From Alphaproteobacteria bacterium (GTDB lineage Bacteria > Pseudomonadota > Alphaproteobacteria > MPNO01 > UBA2964), in the NCBI GenBank assembly GCA_009377375.1, contig WHUE01000043.1:1-33298 (forward strand): a stretch of DNA of 33,298 nt, given 5' to 3'. Positions 25,192 through 32,131 of the stretch are shown here, one piece after another. A program made the position numbers and the translations under genes. Position 1 is the first letter of the stretch, and the number at the start of each line of letters is the position of its first letter. The notes under the pieces were generated by a model. That model made no database searches, was not told the origin of the DNA, and saw only the letters and a list, made by a program, of their open reading frames with translations.

Positions 25192-26595
25192 ATGCGCGAT
25201 CAGTCATTCCGCGGCCATGTCCGCAATCTCGAGCAGCAGGGCGAGCTGGTCCGGGTCGATACCGAAACCGATCCGAAGGCCAATGTCTCGGCGATCGGCT
25301 GGAAAACCTTCGACCGCTTCGGCAAATCCACGCTGTTCACCAACCTGAAGGGCCACCCCGGCTGGCAGCTCGCCACCGCGGTGATCACCGACCGGCGCAA
25401 ATGGGCCATCGGGTTCGGGGTAGACGAGGACGCGCTGATCCCGACGCTGGTGGAGCGGCTGAAGAAGCCGGTCGAGCCGGTGATGGTCGACGCCGCCACA
25501 GCGCCGGTCAAGGAGGTCATCCTGACCGGGGCCGACGCCGACCTGACGAAGCTGCCCGCCATGTGGACGTCGGAGGCCGATCCCGGCCCCTATATCGCCG
25601 CCGGCATGGCCATCATCAGGGACCCGGACACCGGAAAGCGGAACATCTCCTATCACCGGATGCAGGTGATGGGGCCGGATCGCACCGGATTCCTGATCTG
25701 CCCGCGCCACGCGCAGCAGATTCACCAGCGCTACGAGGCGACGAACACGCCGATGCCGGCCGCGGTGGTGGTCGGCGCGCATCCCGCGATCCTGTATGCC
25801 GCCGGCTACACCACGACCTTCGGCACCGACGAGCTGGCCGTCGCCGGCGGGCTGATCGAGGATGCGATCCGGCTGGTGAAATGCGAGACGAACGACCTGG
25901 AGGTCCCCGCCGATGCCGAGCTGGTCATCGAGGGCGAGATCCTGCCCCATGAGATGACCGAGGAAGGCCCGTTCGGCGAGGTGACCGGCACCTACGCGAT
26001 GGAGGGCGCCACCCAGGTCTTCCGCGTCACCGCGATCACCCACCGCAGGGACCCGGTGTTCTACGGCATGCATGCCGGGGCGCCGATGGGCGATTCCCAG
26101 TCCATCACCGCCACCTGCATCGAATGCGCGCTGCACGAGCACCTCGCCAAGGTGGAGGGCGGGCTGGACCTGCTGGACATACGCTGTCTCGGCATCGCCG
26201 GGCTGATGGCGGTGGTGCTCAAACTGCGCCCGCGGGTGGCGGGACAGGCCAAGACGGCGCTGATGGCCGCGTTGTCCGGCCCGTATATGCACCCCAAGCT
26301 CGCCATCGCCGTGGACGACGACATCGACGCCGGCGACCTGCGCCAGGTGTTCTGGTCGCTGACCACGCGGGTGGACGCCTCCCGCGACGTGACCCGCATC
26401 GGGAACACGCGCATCTGGTCGCTCGACAACGTCTCGGATATCGTGCCGGGGATGAGCGCGATGTACCGGATCGGCGGCAAGACGATCATCGACGCCACCA
26501 AGCCCGCCGCGCCACAGGCCGAGGAGCGCGAGCGCTTCGCGGCCGCCATGCCGAAGAACTACGCGACCGTGCGGCTCGAGGATTTCCTGCCGTGA
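25192..26595 (+). CDS. UbiD family decarboxylase (prenylated-FMN dependent)
   Basis: The 467-residue protein matches UbiD/FDC-type reversible decarboxylases. It has DLTKLPAMWTSEADPGPYI, the KRNISYHRMQVMG segment with the conserved Arg, HPAILYAAG, and EGPFGEVTGTY with the catalytic glutamate. The C-terminal domain (RIGNTRIWSLDNV, IIDATKPAAP) is present. These enzymes use prenylated FMN made by a UbiX-type flavin prenyltransferase, which is not in the window, to decarboxylate aromatic or alpha,beta-unsaturated acids. The neighbours, a MarR regulator and ring-cleavage dioxygenases, point to aromatic-acid catabolism, not ubiquinone synthesis. The stop overlaps the marR GTG start. The ATG at 25192 lacks a strong ribosome site. 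Confidence 0.92.
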   Translation: MRDQSFRGHVRNLEQQGELVRVDTETDPKANVSAIGWKTFDRFGKSTLFTNLKGHPGWQLATAVITDRRKWAIGFGVDEDALIPTLVERLKKPVEPVMVDAATAPVKEVILTGADADLTKLPAMWTSEADPGPYIAAGMAIIRDPDTGKRNISYHRMQVMGPDRTGFLICPRHAQQIHQRYEATNTPMPAAVVVGAHPAILYAAGYTTTFGTDELAVAGGLIEDAIRLVKCETNDLEVPADAELVIEGEILPHEMTEEGPFGEVTGTYAMEGATQVFRVTAITHRRDPVFYGMHAGAPMGDSQSITATCIECALHEHLAKVEGGLDLLDIRCLGIAGLMAVVLKLRPRVAGQAKTALMAALSGPYMHPKLAIAVDDDIDAGDLRQVFWSLTTRVDASRDVTRIGNTRIWSLDNVSDIVPGMSAMYRIGGKTIIDATKPAAPQAEERERFAAAMPKNYATVRLEDFLP

Positions 26596-27074
26596 GCCCG
26601 GACGGCGAGAAGGATCCCGGCGAGGTCTGGCTCGATCCCCAGCAGAGCCCGGGCTATCTGGTGCGCGACACCCACCTGGCGGTCGGGCGCGCGCTGCGCC
26701 GCCGGCTGCAGGATTACGGCATGACCACCGGGCAGTACTATTTCATGCGCGCGCTGTGGATCGAGGAGGGGCTGAGCCAGCGCGAGCTCAGCCAGCGGGT
26801 CGGCACCACCGAGCCGACCACCGCCAGCGCGCTGCGCCTGCTGGAGCGCAAGGGGCTGGTCCGCCGGGTGCGCAACCGCAAGGACCGGCGCACCATCAAC
26901 ATCTATCCTACCCCGAAGGGCCGCAACCTCAAGAATGAGCTGCTGACCATGGCGATCCGGATCAACGACATCGCCACGGACGGGCTGACGCCGGAGGATA
27001 TCGAAGCGATCAAGCGGCTGATGCGGGCGATGAAAGCCAATCTCGACCGCGACGAGCAGGCCCCGTCCGCTTGA
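26592..27074 (+). CDS. MarR family transcriptional regulator
   Basis: The 160-residue protein starts at a GTG that overlaps the ubiD stop (GTGA). It has the MarR winged-helix core: MTTGQYYFMRALWIEEGLSQ, RELSQRVGTTEPTTASALRL, LERKGLVRRVRNRKDRRTIN with the conserved wing DRR, and dimer helices at both ends. MarR proteins usually repress until an aromatic ligand binds. A palindrome on the -10 of the promoter just after this gene (27092-27107) is its likely target, so it should control the following catabolic genes; control of its own ubiD-marR unit is less clear. Confidence 0.9.
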   Translation: MSPDGEKDPGEVWLDPQQSPGYLVRDTHLAVGRALRRRLQDYGMTTGQYYFMRALWIEEGLSQRELSQRVGTTEPTTASALRLLERKGLVRRVRNRKDRRTINIYPTPKGRNLKNELLTMAIRINDIATDGLTPEDIEAIKRLMRAMKANLDRDEQAPSA

Positions 27075-27099
27075 CGCGCAAAGGCCCCATTACTAAGAT
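27071..27099 (+). promoter_or_regulatory. Sigma70-type promoter upstream of the cyclodeaminase/cupin/dapA-like genes
   Basis: TTGACG (27071-27076) and TAAGAT (27094-27099) are separated by exactly 17 bases. The -35 overlaps the marR stop codon. It lies about 140 bases before the next ATG and carries the MarR-like palindrome on its -10. Confidence 0.6.
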
Positions 27100-27107
27100 A
27101 TCGAAGT
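27092..27107. promoter_or_regulatory. Probable MarR operator
   Basis: ACTAAGATATCGAAGT is a 16-base palindrome around GATATC with two mismatched pairs, the size and form of MarR sites. It covers the -10 TAAGAT of the preceding promoter and follows the marR gene by 17 bases, so bound regulator would block transcription. Confidence 0.55.
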
Positions 27108-27236
27108 TTTGAGCGGAAATACGCGGGGCATGTCCGAATGCCGCGGGGGATGGCGGCCCGGAAGCCGGCACACCACGTAAAAACCGAGCGTATGCCGATC
27201 CTGCCCCGGATGCGGGGCCTGCAGGGGAGACAACGG

Positions 27237-28235
27237 ATGAGCGCGGCGCCGATCTGGCTGACAGAGGCCGACGTGGTTTCGCTGATGGCGCTGCCGGATG
27301 CGATTCCGGCGCTGGAATCCGTGCTTGCCCAGGAAGCGCAGGGCGGCGCGCACAACATGACCAAGACGCACCTGACCTTCCAGGGCCACGACACGATGCA
27401 TGCGCTCGGCGCGGCGTCGCCGGGGATCGGGCTGACCGAGACCAAGGCATGGGTGCACACGGCCGGCGGCACGGCGCCCCTGCTCTGCCTGTGGAACACC
27501 GCCGACGGCCAGTGCCGCGCGGTGATCGAAGCCTTCGCGCTGGGCCAGATGCGCACCGGCGGCATATCGGGCCTCGCCACCAAATGGCTGTCCGTGCCGG
27601 ACGCCGACGAGATGGCGGTGATCGGCTCCGGCCGGCAGGCGGTGACCCAGGTCGCCGCGGTCCAGGCCGTCCGCCCGCTGAAGCGGCTGCGCGTGTTCAG
27701 CCCGACGAAGGAGAACCGCGAGGCCTTCGCCAGACGGATGGCCGACGAGTTCGGCTTCGAGGCGGCGGCAAGGGATTCGGTCGAGGACGCGGTGCGCGAC
27801 GCGCCCATCGTCACCTGCGTGACGCTGGCCCGCGCGCCGTTCCTGCACGCGGCGATGCTGGCGCCCGGCACGCATGTGAACGCGGTCGGCGCCATCGTGC
27901 CGGAGCGGATCGAGTTCGCCGACGACATCTTCGCGCGCTGCGCGGTGGTGGCGGTGGATTCCCTGCCCGGCGTGCAGAACCTTTCGCAGGAGTTCCGCAA
28001 CCATTATGGTGAGGGCAAGGTTCCCTGGGACGAGGTCACGCCGGTCTCGCGCATCGTCGCGGACGGCGCGGGCCGCCCCGCCGGCGCAGACCTGACCCTG
28101 TTCAAGGCGATGGGGATGGGTCTGTCGGACCTGGCCATGGCCAACGAGTTGCTTGCCCGCGCGGAAGCGGCGGGGGCCGGGCTCAAACTGCCGGACCGGG
28201 TGAGGGCGCAGCCCCGCCTCAGGGCGGACAATTGA
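27237..28235 (+). CDS. Ornithine cyclodeaminase / mu-crystallin family protein
   Basis: The 332-residue protein starts at ATG 27237, with GGGGAGA 8 bases upstream. The OCD/mu-crystallin fold is seen from the catalytic-site region IGLTETKAWVHTAGG, FALGQMRTGGISGLATKWLS with the conserved Arg, the NAD(P)-binding AVIGSGRQAVTQVAAV, and HVNAVGAIVPERIE. Members include ornithine cyclodeaminase, alanine dehydrogenase and ketimine (pyrroline/piperidine-carboxylate) reductases. Most members beside catabolic genes are reductases of cyclic imines or related oxo acids. It is the first gene of a tight run with a cupin (11 bases) and a dapA-like gene. The real substrate is unknown. Confidence 0.88.
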   Translation: MSAAPIWLTEADVVSLMALPDAIPALESVLAQEAQGGAHNMTKTHLTFQGHDTMHALGAASPGIGLTETKAWVHTAGGTAPLLCLWNTADGQCRAVIEAFALGQMRTGGISGLATKWLSVPDADEMAVIGSGRQAVTQVAAVQAVRPLKRLRVFSPTKENREAFARRMADEFGFEAAARDSVEDAVRDAPIVTCVTLARAPFLHAAMLAPGTHVNAVGAIVPERIEFADDIFARCAVVAVDSLPGVQNLSQEFRNHYGEGKVPWDEVTPVSRIVADGAGRPAGADLTLFKAMGMGLSDLAMANELLARAEAAGAGLKLPDRVRAQPRLRADN

Positions 28236-28246
28236 CGGAGGAAAGC

Positions 28247-29374
28247 ATGAGCGAGGAACAGAAGGCGATCTTCATCGACAAGTCGGGCACATCCGAGCCG
28301 GCGCCCGAGCTGTGGGAGCCGGCGATCGTCAAGAAGGCCGATTTCGACGCCGAGATCAGGCGGCTGTCGGGCCTGCCCCGCCCGAATAACGGGCGGCGGA
28401 CGAGTTGGATCATCCATCCGGATTCGCACAAGCTGGGGGTCGGTCTCGGCCTCGCGCCGGGGATCCGCCCCATTCTGGAGGTGCTGAACCCGGGTGAGCA
28501 GACGCGGCCGATCCGCCACAACTCGACCCAGGTGAATTTCTGCATCCAGGGCTCCGGCCACTCCGTGGTCGGCGGCAAGCGCATCGATTTCGAGCAGTAC
28601 GACCTGTTCAACTTCCCGTCGATGCAGACCTACATCCACGTCAACGACACCGACCAGGTCCAGGCGCGGCTGACCTACACCAACGCGCCGCTGCTGGAGA
28701 AGATGAACGTCCACATCGTCGAGGAGGACCCGCCGGCCGACATGAAGGTCGTCGAGGAAGCGAAGGAGGGCGAGGTCGCCCATGACGACCCCCGGCGCAA
28801 GAGCCCCTACGGCACGTTCCAGCTCACCGACGACGGCGCCTGGATGATGCCCTACGAGATCCTGATCGCGCCGGAATCGGTCGAATCCAGGGCGCTGCAC
28901 TGGCCGTGGAAGAAGGTGAAGGCGGAGCTGGACAAGCTGACCGCGCTGGGCAAGGACTATGTCGGCCGCCGGCTGTACCTGCTGTGGAACCCGATGACCG
29001 GGCGCACCAACGGCACCACGCCCAACTTCTTCGCCACCATCACCATCCGCCCGCCGGGGATCGTCGACAAGCCGCACCGCCACGTCTCGGCGGCGATGAA
29101 CTACATCTTCGGCGGCCAGGGCAACTCCCGCGTCGAGGGCAAGGTGTACGAGTGGGAGTCCGGCGACCTGCTGCTGACCGCGCCGGGCTGGGCGGTGCAC
29201 AACCATGCCAGCACGGGCGACGAGCCGGTCTACGAACTCACCATCCAGGACCAGCCGCTCAACATCGTCATGGAATCCCTGCTCTGGCAGGAGGACATGC
29301 AGAAGCCGTGGAGCGTGCTGGGCGCCGACACCGGCTTCGACACCAACCGCGACAACGTCGCAAAGGCGAGCTGA
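28247..29374 (+). CDS. Bicupin, gentisate 1,2-dioxygenase-like
   Basis: The 375-residue protein starts at ATG 28247 after GGAGG with a 5-base spacer. It has two cupin barrels. The N-barrel (about 80-150) reads PIRHNSTQVNFCIQGSG and keeps only H91 of the usual HxH pair. The C-barrel (about 260-340) has KPHRHVSAAMNYIFGGQG (H277, H279) and GDLLLTAPGWAVHNHAS (H318, H320), so the metal most likely sits there. In most gentisate dioxygenases the N-barrel is the active one. The length and fold fit Fe(II) ring-cleaving dioxygenases of the gentisate/1-hydroxy-2-naphthoate group. The neighbours support a role in aromatic breakdown, but the substrate could differ or the protein could be non-oxygenase. 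Confidence 0.82.
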   Translation: MSEEQKAIFIDKSGTSEPAPELWEPAIVKKADFDAEIRRLSGLPRPNNGRRTSWIIHPDSHKLGVGLGLAPGIRPILEVLNPGEQTRPIRHNSTQVNFCIQGSGHSVVGGKRIDFEQYDLFNFPSMQTYIHVNDTDQVQARLTYTNAPLLEKMNVHIVEEDPPADMKVVEEAKEGEVAHDDPRRKSPYGTFQLTDDGAWMMPYEILIAPESVESRALHWPWKKVKAELDKLTALGKDYVGRRLYLLWNPMTGRTNGTTPNFFATITIRPPGIVDKPHRHVSAAMNYIFGGQGNSRVEGKVYEWESGDLLLTAPGWAVHNHASTGDEPVYELTIQDQPLNIVMESLLWQEDMQKPWSVLGADTGFDTNRDNVAKAS

Positions 29375-29380
29375 CAGACC

Positions 29381-30307
29381 ATGATGAAGCTGCCCAAGCC
29401 CTTCCTGAAGGGTTCCATCCCGCCGATCATCACCCCGTTCAGGAACGGCAAGGTGGACTACGACGCCTATGCGGCGCTGGTCGAGTTCCAGGTCAGGAAC
29501 GGCTCGCACGGCATCCTCGTCTGCGGCACCACGTCGGAGCCGTCGACGCTGTCGGTCGAGGAACGCAACCGCTGCGTCGACGTCGCCGTCGAGGCCGCGC
29601 ACGGCAAGGTGCCGATCGTCGCCGCCACTGGCTCGCAGTCCCATGCGGAGACGGTCGCGCTGACCGAGCATGCCGACAGGGCCGGGGTCGACGCGCTGCT
29701 GATCGTCACGCCCTACTACATCCGCCCGCCGCAGCGCGGGCTGGTGGCCTACTACACCGACGTGGCGAAGCGCACCGACAAGCCGTGGATGATCTATCAC
29801 ATCCCCGGCCGCGCCGCGGTCGGGGTGACGCTGGAGACGCTGGATGCGATCTCGAAGGCGTCGCCCAACTTCGTGGGCATCAAGCACGCGGTGGACGATC
29901 TCGGCTTCGTATCGAAATGCCTCGACCATTTCGGCATGGAGTTCCGCATCTTCGTCGGGCTCGAGGACCTGTCCTTCCCGATGATGGCGGTCGGCGCCTG
30001 CGGGCTGATGAACGCGGTGGGCAACCTGGCCCCGCGCAAGCTGTCGCGCATGTGCGAGATGATCTGGGACGGCAAGCTGGACGCCGCCCGCAAGCTCCAT
30101 TACGAGCTGTTCGAGATCAACCAGGCGGTGTTCTACGACACCAACCCGATCCCGATGAAATACATGATGAAGAAGCTCGGCATCATCCCGAAGAACGAGC
30201 ACCGGCTGCCGATGGTGCCCGCCGGCAAGGAGCTGGAGAAGCGCCTCGACGGCGTCCTCAAGCGCGCCGGCCTGCTCGCCGCCAACGGCAAGCAGAAAGC
30301 CGCCTGA
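29381..30307 (+). CDS. DapA/NAL superfamily lyase (dihydrodipicolinate synthase family)
   Basis: The 308-residue protein is a class I aldolase of the DHDPS/N-acetylneuraminate lyase family. Schiff-base K168 lies in VGIKHAVDD, Y139 in MIYHIPGR, the carboxylate-binding R144, T50-T51 in CGTTSEPSTLS, and Y112-Y113 in VTPYYIRPP. All core residues of DapA are matched, so it should bind pyruvate as an imine. Lysine synthesis is unlikely here: the gene sits between a gentisate-type cupin and ligAB, and relatives include hydratase-aldolases of aromatic pathways. A pyruvate-releasing aldolase late in ring catabolism is the working idea. It starts 6 bases after the cupin. Confidence 0.9.
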   Translation: MMKLPKPFLKGSIPPIITPFRNGKVDYDAYAALVEFQVRNGSHGILVCGTTSEPSTLSVEERNRCVDVAVEAAHGKVPIVAATGSQSHAETVALTEHADRAGVDALLIVTPYYIRPPQRGLVAYYTDVAKRTDKPWMIYHIPGRAAVGVTLETLDAISKASPNFVGIKHAVDDLGFVSKCLDHFGMEFRIFVGLEDLSFPMMAVGACGLMNAVGNLAPRKLSRMCEMIWDGKLDAARKLHYELFEINQAVFYDTNPIPMKYMMKKLGIIPKNEHRLPMVPAGKELEKRLDGVLKRAGLLAANGKQKAA

Positions 30308-30317
30308 GGCGGTTTTT

Positions 30318-30351
30318 CCGCCGCACGATGCCCGGAAGCACCGTGCGGCGG
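30318..30351 (+). terminator. Strong hairpin after the dapA-like gene
   Basis: CCGCCGCACG (30318-30327) and CGTGCGGCGG (30342-30351) form a perfect 10-base-pair stem with a 14-base loop, 10 bases after the gene stop. T-runs lie before the stem, not after it, so it is not a classical intrinsic terminator, but it probably ends or stabilises the first transcript. Confidence 0.4.
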
Positions 30352-30368
30352 AGAGCCTTGGTGCCGCA

Positions 30369-30827
30369 TAGTGTCTCAGTTTCGACGGGCGGGCCGCCGT
30401 TGATCCTTCGGAGGTCAAACACTACCGTGACCACAGCGTTCTGAGGAGCGGCCTCATGGATAAGATCGACTACATCGAATTTCCGACGAGCAATGGCACC
30501 GCGACCGGCAAGTTCTTTTCCGACGCCTTCGGCTGGAAGCTGATCGATTATGGCCCGACCTATACCGGGCTCGATGGAGCGGGGATCGATGGGGGGATCG
30601 ATGCCGGGGCTGGTCGGGTCGCGGCGCCGCTCGCGGTCATCCGGGCTGAGGACCTCGACGACGCCGAAAGGCGGGTGGTGGCGGCGGGTGGGATCGTTAC
30701 ACGCGCCCAGTTCGACTTTCCGGGCGGACGGCGCTTCCACTTCCGCGAGCCTGGCGGATCGGAACTGGCGGTATATGCGGAAAAGAGCTGAGCGCGTCGG
30801 GCACGTCGAATTCAAACTGAGACACTA
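30369..30827. mobile_element. Inverted-repeat-bounded cassette carrying a VOC-family gene, TA ends
   Basis: TAGTGTCTCAGTTT at 30369-30382 and its exact reverse complement AAACTGAGACACTA at 30814-30827 bound 459 bases that contain one complete gene and no transposase. The outermost bases are TA on both sides, which would be the target duplication if the element is of the Tc1/mariner (IS630) type, with 12-base ends GTGTCTCAGTTT. It sits between the dapA-like gene and ligA, splitting an otherwise compact operon. This fits a non-autonomous mobile insertion cassette. Two chance or regulatory inverted sites remain possible. An 8-base direct repeat, ACACTACC, also occurs at 30419 and 30822. Confidence 0.5.
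30456..30791 (+). CDS. VOC (glyoxalase/bleomycin-resistance fold) family protein
   Basis: The 111-residue protein starts at ATG 30456 with GAGGAG 7 bases upstream. It has a single VOC-type domain: MDKIDYIEFPTSNGTATGKF, FSDAFGWKL, a short variable glycine-rich stretch GAGIDGGIDAGAG, LDDAERRVVAAGG and the final FREPGGSELAVYAE, where the conserved glutamate (FREP..E) would bind metal. Two chains or domains normally make one active site. The function is not predictable: lyase, dioxygenase or resistance protein. The whole gene lies within 14-base inverted repeats, implying recent insertion, and its composition (runs such as GGGGGGATCGATG) differs from its neighbours. Confidence 0.85.
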   Translation: MDKIDYIEFPTSNGTATGKFFSDAFGWKLIDYGPTYTGLDGAGIDGGIDAGAGRVAAPLAVIRAEDLDDAERRVVAAGGIVTRAQFDFPGGRRFHFREPGGSELAVYAEKS

Positions 30828-30860
30828 CCTGATGCCGCCGCCCCTTGGGCCGCGCCCCGC

Positions 30861-30889
30861 TTGACGCTATCGTGGGCGGTGGCGATAGT
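30861..30889 (+). promoter_or_regulatory. Candidate promoter of ligAB
   Basis: TTGACG (30861-30866) and GATAGT (30884-30889) are 17 bases apart, and the -10 ends 30 bases before the ligA ATG. This would free ligAB from the upstream operon split by the VOC cassette. Confidence 0.5.
30867..30888. promoter_or_regulatory. Inverted repeat inside the ligA promoter
   Basis: CTATCG (30867-30872) and CGATAG (30883-30888) are perfect 6-base arms with a 10-base spacer, filling the space between -35 and -10. It is a candidate operator. The arms share only the ATCG core with the upstream MarR palindrome, so a different regulator is possible. Confidence 0.35.
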
Positions 30890-30919
30890 AGGCGCAATCA
30901 GGATCAAACGAGACTATCC

Positions 30920-31282
30920 ATGACGGAACGGCAGATCGACAGGTCCCGCCCGATCCCGGGCACGACGGTGTTCGACGCCGCGGAGACGCGGCGGGGCTAC
31001 GCGCTCAACCGGTTCTGCATGTCACTGACGGAGCCAGGGAACCGCGAGGCGTTCAAGGCGGACGAGGACGGTTACATGAAGCGCCACGGCGTCGCGGAGG
31101 CGCATCGCCGCATGGTGATCGCGCGCGATTTCGGCGGGCTGATGAATGCCGGCGGCAATATCTACATGGTGATGAAGATCGGCGCGGTGACCGGGCACGG
31201 GCTGTATACCATCGGCGCGATGCAGCGCGGCGAGACGCTGGAGCAGTTCCTCGAGACCCGCCAGGCGAAGGGCGCCCGCTGA
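30920..31282 (+). CDS. ligA: Protocatechuate 4,5-dioxygenase alpha subunit, LigA-type
   Basis: The 120-residue protein reads as the small LigA subunit of class III extradiol dioxygenases: GTTVFDAAETRRGYALNRFC, NREAFKADEDGYMKRHGVAE and MVIARDFGGLMNAGGNIYMV. It contains only helices, has no catalytic residues, and caps the active site of LigB. The ATG at 30920 is chosen because it starts the conserved part; an upstream ATG at 30845 would add residues unlike the family and overlap the promoter. Its stop overlaps the ligB start by one base (TGATG), so they are translated together. It lies 92 bases after the right repeat of the VOC cassette. Confidence 0.88.
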   Translation: MTERQIDRSRPIPGTTVFDAAETRRGYALNRFCMSLTEPGNREAFKADEDGYMKRHGVAEAHRRMVIARDFGGLMNAGGNIYMVMKIGAVTGHGLYTIGAMQRGETLEQFLETRQAKGAR

Positions 31283-32124
31283 TGGCCGGGCGCATCATCG
31301 GCGGCATCGGCTCGTCGCACGTCCCCTCCATCGGCGTCGCCTACGACCAGGGCCGCACGCAGGAGCCGGACTGGAAGCCGCTGTTCGACGCCTACGGGCC
31401 TGTCCGCGACTGGCTGGCAGCGCAGAAGCCGGACATCGCCATCGTCATCTACAACGACCACGGCGGCGATTTCTTCTTCGACAAGTACCCGACCTTCGCC
31501 GTCGGCGCGGCCGACCGCTACGGCATCGCCGACGAGGGCTGGGGCCCCCGCCCGCTGCCCGAGCCCGAGGGCGACGCCGCGTTCTCGTGGCATCTCTGCG
31601 AAAGCCTGGTCTATGACGAGTTCGACATCGCCGTGTGCCAGGAGATGAAGGTCGAGCACGGCTTCCTGGTGCCGATGCATCTGTGCTTCCCGCACGACCC
31701 CGCATGGCCGGTGAAGGTGGTCCCCGTCGCCGTCAACGTGATCCAGCACCCACTGCCGACCGCGCGGCGCTGCTGGAAGCTGGGCCAGGCGATCCGCCGC
31801 GCGGTGGAAAGCTTCCCCGGCGACAGCCGGGTGGTGATCCTGGGAACCGGCGGCATGTCGCACCAGCTCAACGGCGCCCGGTTCGGCCACATCAACCCGG
31901 ACTGGGACAACGACTTCCTCGACCGGCTGGAGAGCGATCCGGACTCGCTGACCGACCTCACCCACCAGCAGATCATGGAGGAGGCCGGCGCGGAGGCGGT
32001 GGAACTGATCATGTGGCTGACGATGCGCGGCGCGGTGTCGAAGCGCGCGACGCGCATCCACCGCAACTATTACGCCCCGATGACCACCGGGATGGGGCTG
32101 ATCGCCTTCGAGGAACCTGCCTGA
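31282..32124 (+). CDS. ligB: Class III extradiol ring-cleavage dioxygenase beta subunit, LigB-type
   Basis: The 280-residue protein is a LigB-type Fe(II) dioxygenase. The iron ligands are H13 (GIGSSHVPS), H60 (YNDHGGDFF) and E241 (AEAVELIMW), matching LigB H12, H61 and E242. Catalytic H194 lies in GTGGMSHQLNG, matching LigB H195. The length is close to that of Sphingobium LigB. The enzyme opens a catechol-type ring between a hydroxylated carbon and the next carbon, using O2; protocatechuate, gallate or another carboxylated catechol are candidate substrates. No LigC, LigI or LigJ-like genes lie beside it, so the later steps are encoded elsewhere or differ. Confidence 0.9.
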   Translation: MAGRIIGGIGSSHVPSIGVAYDQGRTQEPDWKPLFDAYGPVRDWLAAQKPDIAIVIYNDHGGDFFFDKYPTFAVGAADRYGIADEGWGPRPLPEPEGDAAFSWHLCESLVYDEFDIAVCQEMKVEHGFLVPMHLCFPHDPAWPVKVVPVAVNVIQHPLPTARRCWKLGQAIRRAVESFPGDSRVVILGTGGMSHQLNGARFGHINPDWDNDFLDRLESDPDSLTDLTHQQIMEEAGAEAVELIMWLTMRGAVSKRATRIHRNYYAPMTTGMGLIAFEEPA

Positions 32125-32131
32125 ACGACGG

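Noticed and set aside
29381-30307. Lysine-pathway dapA
   Set aside because: The catalytic residues fit, but placement between a ring-cleavage cupin and ligAB, and the GTTSE variant of GTTGE, argue for a catabolic paralogue.
28004-30418. Roughly 800-codon open frame antisense to the cupin and dapA-like genes
   Set aside because: It is the complement of well-supported genes with composition typical of antisense frames in GC-rich DNA, and no domain is seen.
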